64,000 nucleotides of DNA from Fluviicola taffensis DSM 16823 (GTDB lineage: Bacteria; Bacteroidota; Bacteroidia; Flavobacteriales_D; Crocinitomicaceae). Numbering within the stretch: position 1 is the stretch's first letter; every line of letters begins with the position of its first letter. The position numbers were made by a program, and so were the translations under genes. The stretch is taken from positions 496,001 through 560,000 of the forward strand of contig NC_015321.1 of NCBI RefSeq assembly GCF_000194605.1, written 5' to 3'. The notes under the pieces were generated by a model that did not search any database, was not told the DNA's origin, and worked only from the letters and a program-made list of their open reading frames with translations. Of this stretch, positions 18,201 through 26,276 are shown in pieces.

Positions 18201-18423
18201 AAGAAGTATTCCAGCACCGATTAAAATAACTAAGCATTATGGGGATTCAAATATTGATGTTATTGCAACTGAAATTTTGGGGCTTACTAAAATGAATTGG
18301 AATTCGTTGGATTTGTATTCTAAGTTACCTTCTACAATCGATTCCTCAAATCAGATTGCTAGAATTGGAAAACTTCTTTCGAGATACGAAGGAAAAACTT
18401 ATGATTATAGACTCTTTATTTAA
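15265..18423 (+). CDS. SIR2-APAZ-short Argonaute fusion (defence effector)
   Basis: The protein has 1052 residues. The N-terminal SIR2 domain (about 20-295) shows GAGTSISSGI (29-38), TTNFD (143-147), LHGD (186-189) and GYSGRD (226-231). N145 and H187 are the expected NADase residues. An APAZ-like region follows, with EPQLIF and HPMRGLVNNRPFD (about 575-615). MID comes next (TVVVFIPNEW and later), then PIWI (about 806-1052), with GIGYS at 810-814, PERVVIHKRTRFTDDEI at 883 and HGIVPSVRQP. The first catalytic Asp of PIWI is Gly, so it should bind but not slice nucleic acid. There is no PAZ domain. From family knowledge, guide-directed sensing of invader nucleic acid triggers NAD+ depletion and abortive infection. 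Most SIR2 short Argonautes are split into two genes; this is the single-chain form. A reverse transcriptase gene follows after 20 bp. Confidence 0.9.
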   Translation: MTEDLYLDYDAFLRSFKRNIDVPHSFLLGAGTSISSGIQTAYDCIWEWKKDIYLSKNINAAEFYKNHKDEAVRKSIQKWLDNQGEYPVLDSTEEYCFYAEKAYPIPEDRRKYFLSLIENKEPYIGYKLLCLLAERSIVKAVWTTNFDGLTVRAAHQNKLTPIEITLDNSDRIFRNQSTKELLTIALHGDYKFSTLKNTEKELDNQNDTFKQQLGTYHVDKNMIVIGYSGRDKSLMDAISEAFSTRGAGRLYWCGYGETIPNEVSELILKIRSQGRDAYYISTDGFDKTLIHLSKSAFEDNPEITKNIQLALENSADEEYFKTDFSLNFSKPDKFIKSNLHPIVFPKEIFQFELDFKEDKPWQLLKTISRETNICAVPFKGKVFALGTLTDIGNVFKNRLKSDIKREAISTSDVDNVSAFKSLMLQAVLKFFIGIEGVESNLKDRLWLTNAEQLVGDISVHKAIHLSLYFDKNKGFAYLSFTPTVQLISPEEISKIQKQRISKSKLEKLFNDKYDEILEFWNQKLFNNSQIKFEYPISSGSGFEFKISANTAFGEINVLDPNFRSFSPRNYDPKRTQFKGVQFLEPQLIFRNISTNVEFKDYHPMRGLVNNRPFDVNLNGIIHSNEINLTVICGKSYANDLYEFLSKLQVKHATENVNPDYLIEYPGFQSVFNLPLNIPHFDSSEKWYDIDFVADNNGENHENAIKLARLITTKIDQIASTQNQSTVVVFIPNEWQLFEGYLNQGESFDLHDYIKAFSASRGISTQLIREDTLADTLKCQIYWWLSLSFYVKSLRTPWILNNQEKNTAYAGIGYSVTKIQDRTETVIGCSHIYDSNGQGLKYRLSKIDDYFLDNRNNPFLSYKDAFQFGVSIRELFYQSLDKLPERVVIHKRTRFTDDEINGIKASLNKAGIKKIDLVEINYETDARFVAMSVYQNALQVDRFPISRGTCIVTNKYTALLWTHGIVPSVRQPNYKFYLGGRSIPAPIKITKHYGDSNIDVIATEILGLTKMNWNSLDLYSKLPSTIDSSNQIARIGKLLSRYEGKTYDYRLFI

Positions 18424-18443
18424 TTTAAGGATTAGTTAGGCTG

Positions 18444-19982
18444 ATGAGTTTACCAGAAAAGCATAATGCAGACACAAAGAAACTGCTGAAGAGTGTTCCG
18501 AAATCAACAATAGCAAAATGGCTTCTTGAACAGGGATACTATCCTGAACAATATGTTGTGCCACCTTGTTTTCAAGTTAAGAAATTTGAATTACAAGCAA
18601 GACCATATTGCGAGGTTGATATTAGTGGTGTTCAATCAAAGTTTGAACCCGAAAAGTCTGACTTAATAAACGTTTCGTTTCCCAAAACACAATTAACCGA
18701 TCGAACTTTTGGAATAATTGAGCCTAAAATTTATCACGATCTTGTTTGGTATCTAATGGATGAATGGGATTTGATAACTAAATCATTATTTAAACCACAG
18801 AATAAGATTTATCCATATAGTTTCCCAATACCTATTTCCAAAAGGAGTGAGGGAGGTCTTAGTCAGTTAAGATCTGGCAGAATGATATATGAGTTTTTGG
18901 AAATGGCTGAAAATGATCTGGTTGCAGAGGCATATAATTACAAGTTTATTTTAAAGACTGATATAAAGAATTTTTATCCATCAATTTATACTCATAGCAT
19001 TGCATGGGCGATACATACAAAAGAGCTAATTCGCACAAAAGGAAACAGAGCTAATTATTCCAAGTATTTAGGATTGAAATTGGATAAATTGATTCAATAT
19101 GCAAATGATGGATGCACAAACGGAATCGCAATTGGACCTGCAATTTCAGATTTACTTTCCGAAATAATATTAAGTTCTGTCGATACCGAGACATCTAAAT
19201 TAATAACTGCCCAAAATATTGATTTTTTAGGCGTTCGATTTAAAGACGATTATAGGTTTTTATGCCAATCAAAAGAAGATGCAAACTTCATCATTAAAAC
19301 TTTGCAAAGACAAATGGCAAAGTTCAATCTAATGTTAAATGAAAGTAAGTCTAAGATTGACGAGTTACCAGAAGGTCTTTTTAGGGAATGGACAGCAATA
19401 TATCAACCATTTTCGTTGAGGTATAGAAAAAAAGTTGGTTATAAGCGGTTTGAAAGTTCACTACGAGGAACATTATCCGTAGATAAACAATTTGAAGGAA
19501 CTGGGGTTGTAGATCGCTTTCTGAGTGAACTTGTTACTAGTAATTATGAATTGAAATTTGATTTCAAAGAAAAGGATTTGCTAAAGGCAATAAGTCTTTT
19601 ACTACTATTAAAAGAAAGGAGAAACAAATCGTTTCCTCAAATTTTAGGGATTATTGAAAAAATAATCGAAAAAAATAAAGATAAAAAGAGGGTAATATCC
19701 AAAATACGGTCGGTTTTAGAAAATATTCTGAATGATAAACTCAAAAAGGATGCTGATAACGAATATGATCTTATTTGGTTGATTTATTTCGTGAAATCAT
19801 TGGGATTATTTACGATTGAATTTCCGAAAAAAATCAATTCACCTTTGATAAAGAGTCTCAAATTAAATCATCTTGAATTCTTTAAACCTGTACCGAAGGA
19901 AATGAAATTATTTGAAACAATTAAAAACCCTGGAAAAAACAGAAGATTGTTAGATCATCTAGCTTTATTCAAAAAAACATAA
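18444..19982 (+). CDS. reverse transcriptase, likely defence-associated (DRT-like)
   Basis: The protein has 512 residues. The RT palm motifs are visible: LKTDIKNFYPSIYTHSI (170-186, catalytic D173), NGIAIGPAISDLLSEI (226-241) and FKDD (266-269) in place of the usual YADD. LMLNESKSKI (297-306) is the motif after the active site. The N-terminal 110 residues (WLLEQGYYPEQYVVPPCF, then FPKTQLTDRTFGIIEPKIYH) and the helical C-terminal 200 residues are outside the polymerase core. There is no maturase, endonuclease or retron-type VTG motif. The gene starts 20 bp after the Argonaute fusion on the same strand, so the two are almost certainly co-transcribed. The likely class is an unknown-group/DRT reverse transcriptase; I cannot name the type. 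Confidence 0.85.
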   Translation: MSLPEKHNADTKKLLKSVPKSTIAKWLLEQGYYPEQYVVPPCFQVKKFELQARPYCEVDISGVQSKFEPEKSDLINVSFPKTQLTDRTFGIIEPKIYHDLVWYLMDEWDLITKSLFKPQNKIYPYSFPIPISKRSEGGLSQLRSGRMIYEFLEMAENDLVAEAYNYKFILKTDIKNFYPSIYTHSIAWAIHTKELIRTKGNRANYSKYLGLKLDKLIQYANDGCTNGIAIGPAISDLLSEIILSSVDTETSKLITAQNIDFLGVRFKDDYRFLCQSKEDANFIIKTLQRQMAKFNLMLNESKSKIDELPEGLFREWTAIYQPFSLRYRKKVGYKRFESSLRGTLSVDKQFEGTGVVDRFLSELVTSNYELKFDFKEKDLLKAISLLLLLKERRNKSFPQILGIIEKIIEKNKDKKRVISKIRSVLENILNDKLKKDADNEYDLIWLIYFVKSLGLFTIEFPKKINSPLIKSLKLNHLEFFKPVPKEMKLFETIKNPGKNRRLLDHLALFKKT

Positions 19983-20062
19983 ATGTTTCATGCGTTCCAC
20001 AATCCCCTCATTCGCAAATATTAATGCCCAATCGATTCGATTTTTCATTACATTTATCCCCA

Positions 20063-20455
20063 ATGAATCAATTGAAAAAGACATTTGTACTCTTTCTGAT
20101 TCTGGTAATTACTTTGCCAGGGGAAACTGCCCATGCCTTTTCGTTTATTCCCAAATTCATTTCCCATTACAATCACCACAACGAAGCACACCATAAGTTG
20201 AGTTTTATCGATTTTGTTGGTGAACATTTCGGAGTTGGGCATCACGAAGATTCCAAACACCACGAGCAAGACGAATGCCCTACGAATCACGATCATGCAA
20301 TGGTTTCGCTAACATTTGTGGTAGAAAAAAAAGCAACCTTTGAAGCCGTTACGGAAGACATCGCCTATTTTGCCGAAAGAACACCTGTACCGCCTTACCA
20401 AACCTTTTTCTCCGAATTTCATTCCGCTATTTGGCAACCGCCAAAATTGAGCTAA
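20063..20455 (+). CDS. secreted His-rich protein of the IWQPPK family
   Basis: The protein has 130 residues from the ATG at 20063, giving a clean signal peptide (MNQLKKTFVLFLILVIT to AHA). The mature chain is His-rich (HYNHHNEAHH, HHEDSKHHEQDECPTNHDH) and ends AIWQPPKLS. The same C-terminus occurs in the proteins at 29903 and 40183 and resembles DUF6660-type proteins beside metal efflux genes. I infer periplasmic metal binding or delivery to the CzcCBA pump encoded next. It is the first gene of the plus-strand metal block. Confidence 0.75.
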   Translation: MNQLKKTFVLFLILVITLPGETAHAFSFIPKFISHYNHHNEAHHKLSFIDFVGEHFGVGHHEDSKHHEQDECPTNHDHAMVSLTFVVEKKATFEAVTEDIAYFAERTPVPPYQTFFSEFHSAIWQPPKLS

Positions 20456-20547
20456 TCGTTTTAGAATAATATTCTCAAGACTATAGTAGGTCTTGTTTGG
20501 TCGTGCATGTTATTGCCGACAATTGTTTCACGATTAGACGATTCATC

Positions 20548-23500
20548 ATGTTAGATAAAGTCATTCAATTTAGTATCAAGAATAAGTTCATTATTGGCTT
20601 ATTCACCTTGGCATTGATTGCGGTAGGAAGCTATTCACTTAGCAGACTTCCAATCGATGCATTACCTGATATAACCAACAATCAGGTTCAAATTATCACC
20701 TCTTCGCCCACACTTTCCACGCAGGAAGTAGAACAATTTATTACCTATCCGATTGAGATTTCGGTGAAGCCAATCCCGAAAATTGTGGAGTTGCGCTCCA
20801 TCAGCCGTTTTGGGTTAAGTGTGGTAACAGTTGTTTTTGAAGAAGACGTGGACATTTACTGGGCACGTGCTCAAATAAACGAACGCTTAAAAGAAGCAGA
20901 AAACACCATCCCCAAAGGTTTGGGAAGTCCTGAAATTGCGCCAGTAAGCACAGGTTTGGGTGAGATTTACCAATACGTAGTTTTCCCGAAAAAAGGCTAC
21001 GAAGACAAGTACAATGCTACAGACCTTCGTACCATTCAGGATTGGATCATCAGACCTCAGTTATTGGGTACGCCAGGCGTTGCAGAAGTAAACACCCTTG
21101 GCGGAAGTTTGAAGCAATACGAAATTGCCATTCAGCCTGACAAACTGAAAAGCATGAATACCACCATCAGTGAGGTATTCGACGCATTGGAAAAGAACAA
21201 CGAAAACACGGGCGGTGCATACATCGACAAAAAACCTTATGCCTATTTCATTCGAGGTGTCGGTATGGTTACGAGTCTCGAGGACATCAGCAAAATCGTT
21301 GTAAAAAACCAAAATGGCATTCCGATCTTAATTCGTGATGTGGCAACAGTACAGATGGGAAGCAGTATTCGATTTGGAGCAGTTACCAAAGACGGACACG
21401 GCGAAGAAGTAAGCGGTATGGCAATGATGCTCAAAGGCGAAAACAGCGCCGAAGTAGTTTCCCGTGTGAAAGACAAAATGGAGCAGATTAAAAAGTCTTT
21501 GCCCGAAGGAGTTGAAATTGAAGCATTCATGGATCGCACAAAATTGGTAGACAAAGCCATTGGAACGGTTCAAACCAACCTGATCGAAGGAGCATTGATC
21601 GTTATTTTCATCCTCGTATTGTTGTTGGGGAACTGGCGTGCAGGTTTGGTGGTGGCTTCGGTTATTCCACTTTCCTTGTTGTTTGCCGTCAGCATGATGC
21701 ACTTGTTTGGTGTGAGCGGGAATTTAATGAGTTTGGGAGCAATCGATTTTGGTTTGATTGTAGATGGAGCGGTAATTATCGTAGAAGCCATTATTCACAG
21801 ACTGCAAAGTAATAAAGTGAGTAGAATCCTTTCCGCAGAGGAAATGGATGCAGAAGTGTATACTGCATCTTCGAAAATCAGAAGCAGTGCAGCATTCGGT
21901 GAAATCATTATCCTGATCGTTTATTTGCCAATTCTTGCCTTGGTTGGTATTGAAGGAAAGATGTTCGGACCGATGGCGCAAACCGTTTCGTTTGCCATTC
22001 TCGGAGCGTTCCTTTTGTCACTGACTTATGTTCCCATGATGGCTTCGCTTGCATTGAAAAAACAAACTGGTCATAAGAAAAATATCAGCGACCGCATTAT
22101 TGATGCATTGCAAAGAGTCTATCAACCTGCATTAACCAAAGCGTTGCAGGCAAAATCGTTGATTGTATCCATGGCCATTGGTTTATTGGTCATTTCCTTT
22201 GTATTGTTTGGGAAAATGGGTGGAGAATTCATTCCCACCTTGGATGAAGGAGACATTGCAACGCACTTGATTATTGCTTCGGGAAGTTCACTTTCACAGG
22301 AAATTGAATCCACCACCAAAGCGGAAAAGATCCTGAAAAGTAAGTTTCCCGAAATCAAAATGATCGTTACCAAAATCGGTAGTGCCGAAATACCTACTGA
22401 TCCAATGCCGATGGAAGCGGGAGATATGATTATTCTTCTGAAAGACCGAGACGAATGGACTTCTGCGGAAACCAAAGAAGAATTGATGGAGAAAATGGAA
22501 GAAGCTTTAGCTGATATTCCAGGAGTTACCACTGAATTTTCACAGCCTATTCAAATGCGTTTCAACGAATTGATGACGGGTGTTCGAAGCGATGTAGCCG
22601 TAAAAATCTACGGGGAAGATTTGGACATGCTCGTGAGTAAAGGCGACGAAGTACTGAACATCATTAAAAGTATCAATGGTGTTGCCGATGCCAAAGCCGA
22701 ACGAGTGGCGGGATTACCTCAAATTTCAGTGCGCTACAACAAAGACAAACTGGCACTTTACGGATTGAACGTAGGTGATTTGAACAAGGTAGTTCGCATT
22801 GGGTTCGCAGGAGAGAAAACAGGCGTTGTTTACGAAGGTGAGAAACGCTTTGATATGGTGTTGCGTTTAGCTGCGGAAAGCAGAAGCGATATTTCAAACC
22901 TGAAAACGCTCTTTATTACACTTCCTTCAGGAAGTCAGATTCCATTGGAACAAGTAGCAGACATTGATTATGAACCGGGACCGATGCAAATTAGCCGTGA
23001 AGACGGAAAACGTAGAATTGTAGTCGGCTTCAACGTAAGAGGTAGGGACGTTAAAAGTGTAGTAGACGAGATTCAGAAAAAACTGGATAAAAAACTGAAA
23101 TTGCCCGCAGGTTATTATGTTACCTATGGCGGACAGTTTGAAAACTTGGTAGAAGCATCTGCACGGCTTTCCATTGCAGTTCCAGTTGCCCTGCTCTTGA
23201 TTTTTGTGTTACTCTACTTTACGTTCCGTTCCATGAAACAATCGTTACTGATCTTTACCGCAATTCCATTCTCCGCTATTGGAGGTGTCTTTGCACTTTG
23301 GTTGAGAGATATGCCTTTCAGTATTTCCGCAGGTGTTGGATTTATTGCCCTCTTTGGTGTTGCAGTATTAAACGGAATTGTACTGATTGGTTATTTCAAT
23401 CAATTAAAAGCAGAAGGAATGGATGATGTAGTTCACCGAATTCATGAAGGAACGAAAGTGCGTTTACGTCCTGTAATCCTCACAGCCGCAGTTGCTTCTT

Positions 23501-24906
23501 TAGGCTTCTTGCCAATGGCACTTAGCACAAGTGCGGGAGCTGAAGTTCAAAAACCCTTGGCGACCGTGGTAATTGGTGGTTTAATTTCAGCGACCTTGCT
23601 GACCTTGATTGTACTTCCGATCCTTTATTTCTATTTTGAAAAAGGTGTGTCTCGCAAAATAAAACAAGGTGTTCCTAAAGCTGTTACTATGTTGGTTGGA
23701 TTTTCATTGTTCGCAGGTTTTGCGCAATCACAAGGCGTTCCCACGCTTACCTTGCAATCTGCCATTGAAGCAGGATTGAAAAACAATCAGCAGATTCAGG
23801 CGGGAGAACTGGAAGTAATCTCACAGAACCAGTTAAAACCAACGGCTTTCGAGTTACCAAAAACAGAACTCACAGGAATGCTTGGTCAGTACAATACCCG
23901 TGCTTTCGATCAGAATTACGGTATTTCACAAGGATTCAACCCTTTCGAATTTGGCGCACGAAAAGAGGTGGTTGATGCCAACATAAAAAGCAGTGAACTG
24001 AGTTTAGATCTCACCAAACAGCAAATGACCCTGAACATTCGACAGTCGTGGAACAGTTTGTTGTATTTGATGGAACGCAATCAGGTATTGAAACAGCAAG
24101 ACAGCATTTTGCTTCAATTTGTTCGAGCGGCAAAAATCAGGTTCGATGCAGGAGATGTAAGTTCTTTGGAATCTACTACTTCAATTGTAAAACAACAAGA
24201 GTTGCAACAACAGATTAAGCAAACCGAAGCCCTGATTTCAATGGAAAAATCAAGGTTGAAAGCATACATGAATCTGCAAACCGATTTCGCCATTGCCGAA
24301 AGTGAATTTGTGGCGTTGCCTGCTCTATCCGTAACGGACAGCACGGCACTACGTGAGAATCCGCAAATGGAATTGGCTATGCAGGAAGTGCAAAAAGCAA
24401 TTGCTTCCAAACGTTTGCAAAAATCGACCATGCTTCCTGATTTGAAAGTGGGTTATTTCATTCAGTCCCTTACAGGAAATCAGGATGTGAATGGTCAGCC
24501 CGTTTATTACAATGGTGCGCCAAGATTTCAGGGTGTAACCTTTGGAGTTTCCGTTCCTATTTTCGTTGGAAGCAGTAGTGCAAAAGTCAGATCCGCAGAA
24601 ACAGCCGTTCAGGTTCAGCAGAAAAACACAGAATACCTGCACACGCAGTTGAAAAGCCAGTTTGAACAGCAGATAGAACAGTTACTCACCTATCAGTCTT
24701 TGGTGGAATATTACGAAAGTTCGGCTTTGCCCTCTGCCAAAAGCATCACGGATAACGTAAGAAAGAGTTACCAAAACGGAGACATTTCCTACGTGGAGTT
24801 CATTCAGGGCATTCAAACATCATTAGACGTGCAATCCAATTATTTGAGCGCCGTTCTGAATTACAATCAGGCAGTGATCAATTTACAATACTTATTGAAC
24901 CAATAA
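20548..24906 (+). CDS. heavy-metal RND pump CzcA/CusA fused to a TolC-type outer-membrane factor
   Basis: The protein has 1452 residues from the ATG at 20548; the longer frame adds an unlikely leader. Residues 1 to about 1045 are a proton-driven RND transporter of the heavy-metal family: FSIKNKFIIGLFTLALIAVG, then RLPIDALPDITNNQVQI, then AIDFGLIVDGAVIIVE, which carries the family's intramembrane acidic residues. After about 1055 the sequence changes to an outer-membrane factor (LTLQSAIEAGLKNNQQIQAG, then two coiled-coil repeats, ending AVINLQYLLNQ). The fusion joins inner- and outer-membrane parts and is common in Bacteroidota. The substrate class is divalent (Zn/Cd/Co) or Cu; neighbours favour Zn/Cd. 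Confidence 0.95.
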   Translation: MLDKVIQFSIKNKFIIGLFTLALIAVGSYSLSRLPIDALPDITNNQVQIITSSPTLSTQEVEQFITYPIEISVKPIPKIVELRSISRFGLSVVTVVFEEDVDIYWARAQINERLKEAENTIPKGLGSPEIAPVSTGLGEIYQYVVFPKKGYEDKYNATDLRTIQDWIIRPQLLGTPGVAEVNTLGGSLKQYEIAIQPDKLKSMNTTISEVFDALEKNNENTGGAYIDKKPYAYFIRGVGMVTSLEDISKIVVKNQNGIPILIRDVATVQMGSSIRFGAVTKDGHGEEVSGMAMMLKGENSAEVVSRVKDKMEQIKKSLPEGVEIEAFMDRTKLVDKAIGTVQTNLIEGALIVIFILVLLLGNWRAGLVVASVIPLSLLFAVSMMHLFGVSGNLMSLGAIDFGLIVDGAVIIVEAIIHRLQSNKVSRILSAEEMDAEVYTASSKIRSSAAFGEIIILIVYLPILALVGIEGKMFGPMAQTVSFAILGAFLLSLTYVPMMASLALKKQTGHKKNISDRIIDALQRVYQPALTKALQAKSLIVSMAIGLLVISFVLFGKMGGEFIPTLDEGDIATHLIIASGSSLSQEIESTTKAEKILKSKFPEIKMIVTKIGSAEIPTDPMPMEAGDMIILLKDRDEWTSAETKEELMEKMEEALADIPGVTTEFSQPIQMRFNELMTGVRSDVAVKIYGEDLDMLVSKGDEVLNIIKSINGVADAKAERVAGLPQISVRYNKDKLALYGLNVGDLNKVVRIGFAGEKTGVVYEGEKRFDMVLRLAAESRSDISNLKTLFITLPSGSQIPLEQVADIDYEPGPMQISREDGKRRIVVGFNVRGRDVKSVVDEIQKKLDKKLKLPAGYYVTYGGQFENLVEASARLSIAVPVALLLIFVLLYFTFRSMKQSLLIFTAIPFSAIGGVFALWLRDMPFSISAGVGFIALFGVAVLNGIVLIGYFNQLKAEGMDDVVHRIHEGTKVRLRPVILTAAVASLGFLPMALSTSAGAEVQKPLATVVIGGLISATLLTLIVLPILYFYFEKGVSRKIKQGVPKAVTMLVGFSLFAGFAQSQGVPTLTLQSAIEAGLKNNQQIQAGELEVISQNQLKPTAFELPKTELTGMLGQYNTRAFDQNYGISQGFNPFEFGARKEVVDANIKSSELSLDLTKQQMTLNIRQSWNSLLYLMERNQVLKQQDSILLQFVRAAKIRFDAGDVSSLESTTSIVKQQELQQQIKQTEALISMEKSRLKAYMNLQTDFAIAESEFVALPALSVTDSTALRENPQMELAMQEVQKAIASKRLQKSTMLPDLKVGYFIQSLTGNQDVNGQPVYYNGAPRFQGVTFGVSVPIFVGSSSAKVRSAETAVQVQQKNTEYLHTQLKSQFEQQIEQLLTYQSLVEYYESSALPSAKSITDNVRKSYQNGDISYVEFIQGIQTSLDVQSNYLSAVLNYNQAVINLQYLLNQ

Positions 24907-24916
24907 TTCGAACAAG

Positions 24917-26179
24917 ATGAAAAGAAAAAACATTTTATATATAGTGATCGTAGCTGTTGTAACAGTTGTGATCGTCTGTTTCATTTCCTATTCCGGAGGT
25001 GAAAATGAACCTGCAAAAACAGAGGAAGCACATGAGGAACATGAAGGAGAAGCAATCACCACGAAAGAGGTTGAATTGAATCAGGCTCAGTTTAATGCAT
25101 CGGGCATTGAATTGGGAACCTTTGAAATGAAAAATTTGAGCGCCGTAATCAATGCAAATGGGTACACCAAATTACCTCCGCAAAACCAAGCAGATGTTTC
25201 GGTTCTTGTTACAGGAGTTGTGCGCAGTATCAATGTTATTGAAGGTCAGTTCGTGAAGAAAGGACAGACCATTGCGGTCATTGAAAGTTTAGAGTTTACC
25301 AAACTTCAGGAAGCATACTTAACCTCTAAAAGCAACTTGGAATACCTGACAACTGAATATGAACGTCAGAAGACCTTGAATGATGAAAACGTCAATTCGA
25401 AGAAAGCCTTACAACGTGCAAAATCAGACTACGAAACAGAAAAAGCACGGAATGCATCCTTGAAAAAACAACTCAGCACCCTGAATTTATCGGGATCAGG
25501 CGGTGCAATTTCTACCATGTCGGTGAAAGCGCCAATCAGCGGATACATTACGGAAGTGAACGTGAAAATTGGAACGAATGCTGAACCTGGAAAGCCCATG
25601 TTTACCATTGTAGACAATTCGAAAATGCACGTCGATCTATTGGTGTATGAGAAAGACCTCCAAAAAGTGAAGACAGGTCAAACCGTTCGTTTCATCCTCA
25701 CCAATCAGGACAATGTGGAAATCAAAGGAAAGATTTTCAGCATTGGAAAAGCCTTTGAGAATGAAACCAAATCGGTTGCCGTTCATGCCGACATTCTTAA
25801 CGACAAACAAATTTTGATTCCCGGAATGTATGTAAATGCATTAATTGATATAGGCTTGAATAATGTGAAAGCTTTACCAGTTGATGCCGTAGTAAAAGCA
25901 GACGGAAGAGAATTCATTTTTGTATTGGAAGAACACGCCAAAGAAGAGAACCACGATGAAGAAGCGGGGCATGAACATGGTGACGGACATGAACACAGCG
26001 AAGGTAAAACCTACCATTTTCAACGAATCGAAGTGAAAACGGGAACTACCCAATTGGGATATGTTCAGGTTACGATTTTACAAGATATTCCTGCGAATGC
26101 GCAAATTGTATTGAAAGGCGCATACTACATTCAAAGCCATTTGTTGAAAAGCGAAGGTGGCGGAGGACACGAACATTAA
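24917..26179 (+). CDS. efflux RND periplasmic adaptor subunit (CzcB-like)
   Basis: The protein has 420 residues with one N-terminal membrane segment (ILYIVIVAVVTVVIVCFISY). It then has the HlyD/MFP layout: lipoyl half (VTGVVRSINVIEGQFVKKGQ), helical hairpin (about 135-190), second lipoyl half (SVKAPISGYITEVNVKIGTN) and beta-barrel. Two His-rich stretches (EEAHEEHEGE; HEHGDGHEHSEG) suggest metal binding in the periplasm. It bridges the inner and outer parts of the CzcA-TolC fusion, whose gene ends 10 bp upstream. It is probably translated from the same mRNA. Confidence 0.93.
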   Translation: MKRKNILYIVIVAVVTVVIVCFISYSGGENEPAKTEEAHEEHEGEAITTKEVELNQAQFNASGIELGTFEMKNLSAVINANGYTKLPPQNQADVSVLVTGVVRSINVIEGQFVKKGQTIAVIESLEFTKLQEAYLTSKSNLEYLTTEYERQKTLNDENVNSKKALQRAKSDYETEKARNASLKKQLSTLNLSGSGGAISTMSVKAPISGYITEVNVKIGTNAEPGKPMFTIVDNSKMHVDLLVYEKDLQKVKTGQTVRFILTNQDNVEIKGKIFSIGKAFENETKSVAVHADILNDKQILIPGMYVNALIDIGLNNVKALPVDAVVKADGREFIFVLEEHAKEENHDEEAGHEHGDGHEHSEGKTYHFQRIEVKTGTTQLGYVQVTILQDIPANAQIVLKGAYYIQSHLLKSEGGGGHEH

Positions 26180-26276
26180 ATAGAACTGAAAATTTGGGCA
26201 AAGTCTTAGGGGCTTTTAACATCAAGTAATGACTTTTTCATCTCTGAGGTCTTTGCCCTTTTTAAAGAAAACGAAT

